7,762 nt of DNA from Spirosomataceae bacterium (GCA_025455795.1 JALOLW010000182.1:1-7762), one strand, 5' to 3'. Counted from the first letter of the stretch, positions 1 to 6,367 are shown. A program made the numbers and translations. Notes: generated by a model not told the origin, from the sequence alone.

Positions 1-204
1 CTGACCCTTTCTGGCTCAAGCCACGGTCATGCGATTAATGGGTCCGGACCCTAATGGCATCCGCCCCCTCGGCCTGACTGCAAACACCCTCAAAATCGGC
101 CGGAGAGACCCCTCCCGTTCGCGAAGCAGGGTGCGGTGGACCCAGACAGCGGTCGCATAGGATTTTGCCTGTGCGGGCTTCTATGGGCCCCTGAGCGCGT
201 TTTG
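1..204 (-). other. Structured non-coding segment inserted in the Uma2-like gene; possible end of a mobile element or group II intron
   Basis: The segment is visibly richer in G+C than the gene it interrupts, and no minus-strand frame gives a recognisable protein. It carries many inverted repeats. Positions 2-6 pair with 25-29 (TGACC/GGTCA) around an inner stem 12-15/20-23 (TGGC/GCCA) with a TCAA loop. Positions 40-51 are a perfect 12-bp palindrome. On the minus strand GGGCCCA can pair with UGGGUCC, and CACCCT with AGGGTG. This suggests a folded RNA read in the same direction as the broken gene. A group II intron 5' domain would explain the folding, the orientation and a contig breaking here, but the junction does not start with the usual GUGYG. 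An insertion-sequence end or an assembly chimera remain possible. The exact boundary is uncertain by several bases. Confidence 0.4.
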
Positions 205-562
205 CGATTTTGGGCGGCACGTTGAAATACTTCCCGCGCAATGTTTTGACTTTTTCACGCTCATAAATCACGAGGTCGTTGCCGAGGTTATTTTTACGTT
301 TGAGGTGCAGTCCGACTTCGTTGGTAGCAAGTAAGTATTTTTTTCGATTGATTTTGGAAGCAATCGTATAGGTAAGTATCGCGACTAAAACGCCTTGAAT
401 ATCTGAACAGGACATAACTGATTCGAGGTTGATTTCTCCGCGTAGCACTTCTTCGTAGCCTTTGTAATAGACCACTTTATCGCCCCATTCTTCATAGACG
501 AGGGCTTTGAGAAGTTGCTTCTCGGGAATCTTTCTCGGTATTTTTTCTACGACGAGTACCAT
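204..562 (-). pseudogene. Uma2/DUF820 family nuclease-like protein, 5' part only (interrupted)
   Basis: About 119 N-terminal residues resemble the Uma2 (DUF820) family, a Bacteroidota- and cyanobacteria-rich group with a PD-(D/E)XK nuclease fold and mostly unknown role. Visible family features are a YYKGYEEVLRGE segment near residues 32-43, a DIQG segment near 54-57 and the GNDLVIYE strand at 94-101, whose Asp96 fits the first metal ligand. KYFNVPPKI at 111-119 normally leads into the IEV strand with the catalytic Glu. Instead the sequence changes abruptly to G+C-rich material without homology. The reading frame runs on by chance to a stop at 35, giving a 175-aa chimera. As it stands the gene lacks the catalytic E-x-K and the C-terminal third, so it is probably inactive unless an intron is spliced out. 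The start is the ATG at 560-562, 58 nt after the upstream gene's stop. Confidence 0.6.
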
Positions 563-565
563 CCT

Positions 566-582
566 GATTTACGATTTACGAT
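566..582. repeat. Short GATTTAC tandem repeat in the spacer before the Uma2-like gene
   Basis: Two and a half copies of the 7-bp unit GATTTAC lie just upstream of the Uma2-like start codon, in the 58-nt spacer after the holin-family gene. From memory, such 'gatttacgatttacga' runs are common between genes in Bacteroidota. No hairpin or promoter match is evident here, so the function is unknown. Confidence 0.5.
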
Positions 583-620
583 ATAGAGACTATGTTGTGG
601 CTGTGTCCTCACAATCTTAT

Positions 621-959
621 TTAATCCAAAAACCAGCCTGCGATGGTCTGGGCGACGGAGAGGGCAATGCTAAACAACAAAGCCGCGATGAAGTTGGAGA
701 CGCTAAATCCATCTACCAAATACGCACACAGATACACCACGGCGGCATTGACTACAAAATAAAAAATCCCCAACGTGAGGATGGTAATGGGAATAGACAA
801 AAACTGCAAAACAGGCTTGACGAAAGTATTGAGCAAGCCCATCACGATGGCTACAATGATGGCAGTTTGGGTAGAGTCCACGCGAAAGCCTTCGAGTACG
901 CGGTCGGCACCGATGACTACTATCGTGCTGACTACCAAGCGAATGAGAATATTGACCAT
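621..959 (-). CDS. Phage holin family protein (PF04020), small integral membrane protein
   Basis: This 112-aa protein is almost entirely hydrophobic, with four likely membrane segments near residues 4-20, 31-50, 55-80 and 88-110. It carries the hallmarks of PF04020 (YvlD-like): a GLLNTFVKP turn at 41-49, an LTLGIFYFVVNAAV stretch from 61, and an L-x-DGFSVSNF turn at 81-90 before the last helix. Despite the name, these are widespread chromosomal inner-membrane proteins, not proven holins, and their role is unknown. The length is normal for the family. The gene lies 84 nt downstream of the ABC exporter on the same strand, possibly as a read-through product, since the hairpin between them is weak. 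The ATG at 957-959 is the natural start. No Shine-Dalgarno sequence is visible, as is usual in Bacteroidota. Confidence 0.88.
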   Translation of the reverse strand: MVNILIRLVVSTIVVIGADRVLEGFRVDSTQTAIIVAIVMGLLNTFVKPVLQFLSIPITILTLGIFYFVVNAAVVYLCAYLVDGFSVSNFIAALLFSIALSVAQTIAGWFLD

Positions 960-1009
960 GATAATAAAGTAGGTTTGGGTTTTGAATGCTGTAAAGTTGT
1001 TGATTTTTT

Positions 1010-1043
1010 GGGAAAAGCAAAAACAACAAAAGCCAGTTTTGTT
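1010..1043 (-). terminator. Weak hairpin plus T-rich run after the ABC exporter gene
   Basis: Directly after the exporter's TAA stop, the minus strand reads AACAAAA, a CTGGC loop, then TTTTGTT (a 7-bp stem at 1025-1031/1037-1043), followed by a T-rich tract. The shape fits an intrinsic terminator, but the stem has only one G-C pair, so it would be leaky at best. Read-through into the holin-family gene is likely. Confidence 0.3.
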
Positions 1044-2855
1044 TTAAACTTCTGCCATCACGTTGTCAAACTGCAATTTGATGAGATTGGCGTAAAGACC
1101 ATCTTCGTACTGCGCGAGTTCGTCGTGCGTACCAGATTCGTGGATGAGGCCATCTTTGATGACATAGATACAGTCCACGTTGCGGACAGTAGCCAAGCGG
1201 TGAGCGATGATGATGGTCGTACGGTTTTGCATCAAACCGTCGAGGGCTTCTTGGACGAGTTTTTCGGATTCAGCATCGAGCGAGCTGGTGGCTTCGTCGA
1301 GAATCAAGATTTTGGGGTCTTTCAAAATCGCCCGAGCAATCGCGATGCGCTGCCGCTGTCCGCCCGAAAGTTTGACGCCACGCTCACCCACAATGGTCTC
1401 AAAACCATCGGGAAACGACTCCACAAACTCCAACGCATTGGCTTTGCGGGCGGCTTCGCGGAGGTCAGCATCGGAGGCATCAGGGCGACCGTAGGCGATA
1501 TTTTCGCGGATTGTCCCCCCAAAAAGCATAACTTCTTGCGGCACGATGGCGATGTTTTGACGGTAAGCCGTGATGTCCAACTGTTGAATATCTTGGCCGT
1601 CCACCAAGACGTTCCCTTTCAAGGGCGCGTAGTAGCGCATCAACAGCTGCACGATGGTGGATTTGCCCGCCCCACTGTAACCCACCAACGCGATTTTGCG
1701 CCCTGCGGCTACGTCGAAGGAAATATCACGCAGCACTTCCACGTCGGCCCGCGAGGGGTACGAAAAGGCCACGTTTCGGAAAGCAATGTGTCCCTGCACG
1801 GGCAGGTTTTTGGGTGAAGCCGTCACGGTCACTTCGGAACTTTCTTCCAAAATATCCAATACCCGCTCCGACGCCCCAATGGAGGCTTGGATTTGAGCGT
1901 AAATATCGCCCAAACCACCAATCGAACCCCCGATAAAAAGGGTATAAAAAATAAAAGTCATCAGTTCAGAAAATGGCATCTCGCCCGACTGCACGAGCGT
2001 GGCCCCGTACCACACCACGCCCACGATACCCCCAAACAACGCAAAAATCAAAAACGACACAAAACCACTCCGAAAACGGGCGGCTTTGAGCGCGGCGACT
2101 ATCACGCGGTCGAGGGCTGATCCGTAGCGATTGACCTCAAACTGCTCGTTGGTAAAGGCTTTGACCGTGCCAATACTCTGGAGGGTTTCCTCCACGACCA
2201 CATTCGCAGCGGCAAGTTCGTCTTGGGCTTTTTTGGAAAGTTTGCGAATGTACCGCCCAAAAAACATCGTGACCACAATCGCTACTGGAAACGTAGCCAA
2301 CATGAACAGCGTGAGTTTCCACGAACTGTACATGATGATGCCAATGCCCACCACGACCGTCATAATGGCCCTAAAAAACTCGGCCAACGTAGAGGCCAAA
2401 ATGTTTTGAAGTTGTTGAATATCAGCCGTAATGCGGCTCATGAGTTCACCCACGCGGCGTTGCTCAAAAAAATGAATCGGCAAGCTGATAATTTTGCTGT
2501 AAAGCGTGCGGCGGATGTCGGCCATGCCGCGCTCACTCACGAGCGAGAAGAAATAAATCCGTCCAAACGAAAAAGCGGCTTGCAGTATCAGAATCACCAC
2601 GAGCGTCAGCACGACTTGGTTGAGGGTATATGCCGATTTGCCCTCGATAACCGCGACGGTTTCGCCGATGAGCTTCGGAAAGACGATATTGGTGCTAAAC
2701 GAAAGGAGTAAAAACAGCACGCCGACGGCGAAAAGACCTTTGTAAGGAAGAATGAACCGAAATACTTTGAGGGCTTTGTTGAGTCCTTCTTTGTTGATTT
2801 TGCGTTTTTTGTCATCGGGCGATAACTCCACGCCCATGCCTCTGTGCTTTGCCAT
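1044..2855 (-). CDS. ABC exporter, fused permease and ATPase (MsbA/BmrA-like half-transporter)
   Basis: This 603-aa protein is a complete type IV ABC exporter half-transporter that should work as a homodimer in the inner membrane, pumping lipids, drugs or other hydrophobic compounds; the substrate cannot be told from sequence. About six membrane helices fill residues 40-315 (ABC_membrane fold). The ATPase domain follows from about 355: A-loop Tyr366 in FSYPSR, Walker A GYSGAGKST at 392-400, Q-loop Gln440, signature LSGGQ at 496-500, Walker B ILILD at 516-520 with catalytic Glu521, D-loop SSLD at 524-527 and switch His552. All motifs are intact, so it should be active. The N terminus carries a charged cytoplasmic stretch before helix 1. 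The start ATG follows the 219-aa gene's stop by 76 nt, so the two may be co-transcribed. Confidence 0.95.
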   Translation of the reverse strand: MAKHRGMGVELSPDDKKRKINKEGLNKALKVFRFILPYKGLFAVGVLFLLLSFSTNIVFPKLIGETVAVIEGKSAYTLNQVVLTLVVILILQAAFSFGRIYFFSLVSERGMADIRRTLYSKIISLPIHFFEQRRVGELMSRITADIQQLQNILASTLAEFFRAIMTVVVGIGIIMYSSWKLTLFMLATFPVAIVVTMFFGRYIRKLSKKAQDELAAANVVVEETLQSIGTVKAFTNEQFEVNRYGSALDRVIVAALKAARFRSGFVSFLIFALFGGIVGVVWYGATLVQSGEMPFSELMTFIFYTLFIGGSIGGLGDIYAQIQASIGASERVLDILEESSEVTVTASPKNLPVQGHIAFRNVAFSYPSRADVEVLRDISFDVAAGRKIALVGYSGAGKSTIVQLLMRYYAPLKGNVLVDGQDIQQLDITAYRQNIAIVPQEVMLFGGTIRENIAYGRPDASDADLREAARKANALEFVESFPDGFETIVGERGVKLSGGQRQRIAIARAILKDPKILILDEATSSLDAESEKLVQEALDGLMQNRTTIIIAHRLATVRNVDCIYVIKDGLIHESGTHDELAQYEDGLYANLIKLQFDNVMAEV

Positions 2856-2931
2856 TGCGTATTTTTGTGGTGACGAATATTTATGGACAAACGTGCAAAG
2901 AAGCCCAAAAAGTTTCGACGGAGGCTTTTGT

Positions 2932-3591
2932 TCAGTTCAACAGTCTTGTTTCTAAAATTTCCCTGAACTTACGAAGCATGGCAATAATTTTAAGAAAATC
3001 GTCCCGGTCGGTGCAGTCGTAGGCTTTTGAAACACAGTAAGTTTTAAATTCCATCGTCACAAATTTCCATTGCCTTCCTATCACTTCGCAGCCGTAAAGT
3101 GGTATTTCTTTACCGTCTTTCCGATTGATTTCTTGGGCGATCAAAAACGCCTCCAACAACTGCGCCATTGGCTCGCCCGTGGGATTGATTTGGGGCTTAT
3201 ATTCCTGAAAATGAAAAAAAGGCGTTTGATAAACATTCATAAACCCTTTGGCCATCATAAAGTCACTTTTGACGGACAATGGAATTCCATCAACTACACC
3301 AACGAGTTTTTTGTCAAAAAAAGTGACCACCTTGCCGCCATCTTTCAAATTGCCCAGCGACAAAACAAAGCTAATAAACTTCATTTTGAGGTCCTCTTCG
3401 CTCCATCCGTCTATTCCTTCAATGGCTTTTTGGAGCAAATCTTCGACCATTTTTTCTTCAAAATACTCTAAAACAAGATGCTCAACGGACTGCCATTCTA
3501 TCATCAGTGGCGTGAGTTGATTGTGTTGTCTTTTTTGGAGATTGAAAGTGAGTACCAATTCGCCCTCTTTCCATTCTTTCTTTTTGCTCAT
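2932..3591 (-). CDS. Uncharacterised 219-aa protein with a possible PD-(D/E)XK nuclease core
   Basis: I do not recognise a named function; the protein resembles a type of hypothetical protein I associate with Bacteroidota. It is soluble, with no signal peptide or membrane segment. Residues 63-79 (WSEEDLKMKFI...) form a helix with paired Glu, and two beta strands follow around 88-100. Asp110 (SDFMMAKG) and Glu130-x-Lys132 (FQEYK) are spaced like the D...ExK metal site of PD-(D/E)XK nucleases. A PMAQLLEAFLIAQE helix with Gln144 comes after, then LYGCEVIGRQWKFVTM at 165-180, a strand-rich motif typical of this protein type. By inference it may be a nuclease or a degenerate nuclease-fold protein. 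It is the first gene of the minus-strand block. The start at 3589-3591 is the only good one, giving a lysine-rich N terminus (MSKKKEWKEGEL). Confidence 0.75.
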   Translation of the reverse strand: MSKKKEWKEGELVLTFNLQKRQHNQLTPLMIEWQSVEHLVLEYFEEKMVEDLLQKAIEGIDGWSEEDLKMKFISFVLSLGNLKDGGKVVTFFDKKLVGVVDGIPLSVKSDFMMAKGFMNVYQTPFFHFQEYKPQINPTGEPMAQLLEAFLIAQEINRKDGKEIPLYGCEVIGRQWKFVTMEFKTYCVSKAYDCTDRDDFLKIIAMLRKFREILETRLLN

Positions 3592-3606
3592 CGGTTGATT
3601 TTTTTA

Positions 3607-3614
3607 CAAAAATA
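3607..3614 (-). promoter_or_regulatory. Candidate Bacteroidota -7 element for the 219-aa gene
   Basis: On the minus strand the sequence is TATTTTTG, an exact match to the TAnnTTTG element used by Bacteroidota primary sigma factors. It would place the transcript start only about 10 nt before the ATG. A TTTG lies 24 nt further upstream (minus strand of 3639-3642), slightly farther than the usual 19-21. The region is A/T-rich, so a chance match is possible. Confidence 0.3.
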
Positions 3615-3621
3615 CGATTTT

Positions 3622-3702
3622 TACATTCATCAATCCTACAAAGGTTGCGCCGCACCGACTCTCCGAGGCTTAAAGGAAATTGTTTTACATCATCAATCTT
3701 AC
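3622..3702. repeat. Imperfect direct repeats flanking a small palindrome
   Basis: TACATTCATCAATCCTAC (3622-3639) recurs as TACATCATCAATCTTAC (3686-3702). Between them, near the left copy, is GGTTGCGCCGCACC (3643-3656), an inverted repeat GGT-GCG/CGC-ACC with one bulged T. The arrangement looks like a decayed short repetitive or MITE-like unit, but it has no gene and its mobility is unproven. It sits in the spacer between the two divergent blocks. Confidence 0.4.
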
Positions 3703-3720
3703 TTATGCAAGTAATTTAAA

Positions 3721-3763
3721 AATCCGCGTGAATCCTCGCTTGAAAATCCGCGTTATCCGCGTT
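3721..3763. repeat. Three copies of ATCCGCGT in the divergent spacer
   Basis: ATCCGCGT occurs at 3722-3729, 3746-3753 and 3755-3762, the first two within AAAATCCGCGT. Similar 'aatccgcgttatccgcgttc' strings are, from memory, scattered between genes of Cytophagales genomes. They lie about 85-125 nt before the acyltransferase start. They could be a dispersed intergenic repeat or a binding site; nothing here decides which. No other gene is visible in the 255-nt spacer. Confidence 0.45.
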
Positions 3764-3846
3764 CTATTAATCTTTCATACAGTTCTATTTGCAGTTTCTT
3801 AATTTTTCGGCAATATTAGCCCTCTCAATATGAAATGATTTGACCC

Positions 3847-5670
3847 ATGAGCAAACTAAGCGACAAACTCATCAACCAGCAAATTCAGTCCATTTCGGGC
3901 ATGGACGCGACTTTCCTCTATACCGAAACTCCCACCAGCCCCATGAACATTGGCTCGGTGTTGGTCATCGAAGGCTCTCTCAAATTCGAGACTTTCCGCG
4001 ATATTTTTCACTCGCGTATTCATCAGTTCCCCAAGATGCGGCAGCGGCTGGTGTATGTACCGTTGAGCATTGATTATCCGTATTGGGTGGACGACCCCAA
4101 CTTTGACATTAACCTGCACCTCAACCACATCGCCCTGCCCCAGCCTGGCGATTGGAAGCAGCTACGACAAGTAGCCTCCAACTATTTCAGCGAACCGCTC
4201 AACCAAAACCGTCCGTTGTGGTCTATTTTGTTTGTAGAAGGCTTGGACAACATCCCCCAAGTACCCAAAGGCTCGGTGGCGATTATTTCCAAAATCCACC
4301 ACGTAGCCATTGACGGCGTAGGTGGTGCGGGCTTGTTGAGTTTGTTTTTGGATTTTACACCCGCCAAAAAAGACATTCCCGCCCCGAAACCTTACAACCC
4401 GAAGCCCCTGCCCAACGAGCTGACGTTGATGCTCAAAAGTGCTATGAGCTTTGCCGAAGAACCTCTCAAATTGCCGCGTTTGGTCACGGATACCATTACG
4501 GCTACCCTCAAAGCGGGGTTTTTGAATCGGATGCAGAAAAAAGACCTCCCCACGGCGCCCTTCACCGCCCCACGAACCCCTTTCAACGGCCTTATCGCTG
4601 CCCAACGCAAATGGAACTCGGCCTTGCTTTCGTTGGACAGAATCTTGGCCCTCAAAAACGCAATGGGTACGACCATGAACGACGTGATTTTGGCGATTTG
4701 CGCGGGAGCGTTGCGGCGGTATTTGGTCGAAAAAAACAAGCTCCCCGAAAAACCGCTCGTGTCTATGGTGCCGATCTCTACCCGTGAGAAAACAGGCGAT
4801 GCCAATAACCACGACAATCAGTTATCGGCCATGTTGGTCCAACTTGCCACCAACGTAGCCGACCCCATCGAACGACTCGAAACTATCCACGAAAATACCT
4901 CACGCGGCAAAACCTACCAAGGTGCGGTAGGGGCCAAAACCCTCTCCAAAATGGCCGAGGCAGTGCCGTTTGGTATTGCCAACCAAGCCGCCAAACTGTA
5001 CTCGCGTTTTCACGTAGCGGAGATGCACAAACCCGTGTTCAATGTGGTGATTACCAACGTGCCAGGCCCCAAAATGCCACTCTACGTCAATGGACACAAA
5101 CTGCTCTCTATCATGGGTGCTGCGCCCGTCATAGATGGTATGGGCTTGATTATCACGGTGTTTAGCTACGACGGTGTGGTGTCTATCAGCCCTACTTCTG
5201 ATGCCAAATCCATGCCCGACTTGGACGATTTTACACGCTACATTCGGGAGTCGGCCAATGAGTTGGAGGCGGCGATTCAGGAGCATATCAAGAAGAAAGA
5301 AAAAAAAGCACCACCCAAAAATCAAAAACCCGCTTCCGAAAAGTTGTTCAAGGATTTGGGTAAGTTTTTGAAAAATTTACCCGACAATGGCAAACCCAAA
5401 AGCGGGGTTTTTCAGTTCAAGGTAAATGGCCCCGTGCCTTCGGAGTGGGTTGTGGACATCAGCATATATCCTGGTACTGTCAAAACGGGTAAAACTGACA
5501 AAGCCGACGCGACTTTTAAGGTAGAAGAAGAACACCTGCTACGAATAGCCGAGGGGCAGTTGGACGTGCAAACGGCGTTTATTCAAGGTCGCCTCAAAAT
5601 AGACGGTGATATGAGCCAAGCCATGAAAATGGCAAAAATGCTCACCAAAATGCTTGAAGCAAAAAAGTAG
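3847..5670 (+). CDS. Wax ester synthase/diacylglycerol acyltransferase (WS/DGAT) with C-terminal SCP2 lipid-carrier domain
   Basis: WS/DGAT enzymes join fatty acyl-CoA to a fatty alcohol or diacylglycerol, making storage wax ester or triacylglycerol at the cytoplasmic membrane. The catalytic motif HHxxxDG is intact as HHVAIDG at 151-157. Other family marks are PLW at 123-125, TMNDVILAICAGALRRYL from 276 and NVPGP at 404-408. The acyltransferase and C-terminal WSD regions span about 10-470, the usual full length. A Lys/Pro-rich linker (481-494) then leads into an extra domain at about 496-604. Its DATF...AEGQLDVQTAFIQGRLKIDGDMSQAMKM pattern is that of SCP2 sterol/lipid-carrier proteins. The SCP2 part probably binds acyl chains or lipid and feeds or clears the active site (inference). 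The ATG at 3847 gives the expected N terminus, with the conserved SGMDATFLYTETPTSPMNIG stretch directly after; no Shine-Dalgarno sequence is seen. It is the first gene of the plus-strand block. Confidence 0.93.
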   Translation: MSKLSDKLINQQIQSISGMDATFLYTETPTSPMNIGSVLVIEGSLKFETFRDIFHSRIHQFPKMRQRLVYVPLSIDYPYWVDDPNFDINLHLNHIALPQPGDWKQLRQVASNYFSEPLNQNRPLWSILFVEGLDNIPQVPKGSVAIISKIHHVAIDGVGGAGLLSLFLDFTPAKKDIPAPKPYNPKPLPNELTLMLKSAMSFAEEPLKLPRLVTDTITATLKAGFLNRMQKKDLPTAPFTAPRTPFNGLIAAQRKWNSALLSLDRILALKNAMGTTMNDVILAICAGALRRYLVEKNKLPEKPLVSMVPISTREKTGDANNHDNQLSAMLVQLATNVADPIERLETIHENTSRGKTYQGAVGAKTLSKMAEAVPFGIANQAAKLYSRFHVAEMHKPVFNVVITNVPGPKMPLYVNGHKLLSIMGAAPVIDGMGLIITVFSYDGVVSISPTSDAKSMPDLDDFTRYIRESANELEAAIQEHIKKKEKKAPPKNQKPASEKLFKDLGKFLKNLPDNGKPKSGVFQFKVNGPVPSEWVVDISIYPGTVKTGKTDKADATFKVEEEHLLRIAEGQLDVQTAFIQGRLKIDGDMSQAMKMAKMLTKMLEAKK

Positions 5671-5719
5671 GGTGATTCGTTTTTCGTTAATTGTTTTTCG
5701 CTTTTCCAATGTCCACTGA

Positions 5720-5831
5720 AAACCCCAAACGATAAACCCCAAACAGTAAACCCCAAACAGTAAACCCCAAACAGTAAACTCCAAACAGTAAACCCCAAAC
5801 AGTAAACCCCAAACAGTAAACTCGACACTCA
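5720..5831. repeat. 14-bp tandem repeat array, unit AAACCCCAAACAGT, seven units plus a degenerate eighth
   Basis: Seven consecutive 14-bp units run from 5720 to 5817. The first ends GAT instead of AGT, the fifth has CTCC in place of CCCC, and the rest are identical. A degenerate eighth (AAACTCGACACTCA, 5818-5831) ends 2 nt before the leuD ATG. There are no unique spacers, so this is a minisatellite, not a CRISPR. The minus strand carries six GGGG tracts separated by 10 nt or more. Minus-strand frames stay open through the array only because the unit lacks stops. Copy number may vary between strains and could affect the leuD leader. Confidence 0.93.
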
Positions 5832-5833
5832 AA

Positions 5834-6313
5834 ATGGTTTTTTCTTACGGCGACAACATAGACACCGACCGCATTATCCCCGGCAAATACACCAAAACGC
5901 TCGATATGAGCACTTTGGCACAACACGTCTTGGAAGATTTGGACCCCACGTTCAAAGACAAAGTACAAGCAGGCGACATCATCGCGGCGGGGTGGAACTT
6001 CGGCTGCGGTTCTTCGCGCGAGCAAGCACCCGTTGCCCTCAAAATGGCGGGCGTGTCGGTGGTGATAGCACGGACATTTGCGCGAATTTTCTTCCGCAAC
6101 GCCATCAACATCGGCCTGCCCCTGCTCGAGGTCCGCGACCACGACATTGAGACAGGAGATGACGTCACCGTAGATTTTACGACGGGCGTGGTGACCAACC
6201 GCACCAAAAACAAAACCTACCAAGCCGCCGCCTTGCCGCAAGTGATGATTGAGATTTTGAACGAGGGCGGCTTAGTACCTTACCTAAAAAAACACGGTGA
6301 TTACAAAATTTAA
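5834..6313 (+). CDS. leuD: 3-isopropylmalate dehydratase small subunit, short (archaeal/homoaconitase-like) type
   Basis: This is the swivel subunit of an aconitase-superfamily hydro-lyase. With a large iron-sulfur subunit (LeuC) it isomerises 2- to 3-isopropylmalate in leucine synthesis; related pairs act on homoaconitate or citraconate. Motifs are DNIDTDRIIPGKYTKT at 7-22, the substrate-binding GCGSSREQAP at 57-66 and ARIFFRNAINIGLP at 83-96. At 159 aa it is the short form, not the roughly 200-aa form typical of bacterial LeuD, so the exact substrate is open. The N terminus is very short before YGDN. In frame upstream there is no ATG, GTG or TTG before a stop at 5789-5791, so 5834 is the only start. 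The tandem repeat directly precedes it and may have replaced the native leader and first residues. No leuC or other leu gene is in the window. Confidence 0.88.
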   Translation: MVFSYGDNIDTDRIIPGKYTKTLDMSTLAQHVLEDLDPTFKDKVQAGDIIAAGWNFGCGSSREQAPVALKMAGVSVVIARTFARIFFRNAINIGLPLLEVRDHDIETGDDVTVDFTTGVVTNRTKNKTYQAAALPQVMIEILNEGGLVPYLKKHGDYKI

Positions 6314-6325
6314 GGCAATAGACAG

Positions 6326-6333
6326 TACCTTTG
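6326..6333 (+). promoter_or_regulatory. Candidate Bacteroidota -7 element before the DinB-family gene
   Basis: TACCTTTG matches TAnnTTTG exactly and lies in the 54-nt gap between leuD and the DinB-like gene, about 34 nt before the ATG, a sensible leader length. No TTG is found at the usual -33 position, so the match is partial. If real, the DinB-like gene and the hydrolase behind it form their own transcript. Confidence 0.42.
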
Positions 6334-6367
6334 TGCCAACAAGCAACAATTACACGGATAACTAATA

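Noticed and set aside
507..1817. A 436-aa plus-strand open frame across three minus-strand genes
   Set aside because: It is antisense to the 5' part of the Uma2-like gene, the holin-family gene and the ATPase half of the ABC exporter, which all have clear family motifs. The translation is His/Asp/Val-rich with no recognisable domain, so it is a shadow of codon bias.
4162..4817. Minus-strand frames of 141 and 216 aa inside the acyltransferase gene
   Set aside because: They are antisense to the conserved catalytic region containing HHVAIDG and show no protein family features.
5671..5719. Terminator after the acyltransferase gene
   Set aside because: The stretch has GTTTTTCG direct repeats and T runs but no stem-loop that I can find.
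5720..5817. Canonical G-quadruplex on the minus strand
   Set aside because: GGGG tracts are present, but the loops are 10 nt or longer, beyond the usual 1-7, so a stable classical quadruplex is not supported from sequence alone.
5720..5831. CRISPR array
   Set aside because: Units are contiguous 14-bp copies with no unique spacers and no cas genes nearby.
5539..6241. Minus-strand frames of 81-184 aa with a repeated CLGFTVWGLLFGVY motif
   Set aside because: The repeated peptide is only the 14-bp minisatellite read in three frames (42 nt = 14 codons). The rest is antisense to leuD and the acyltransferase.
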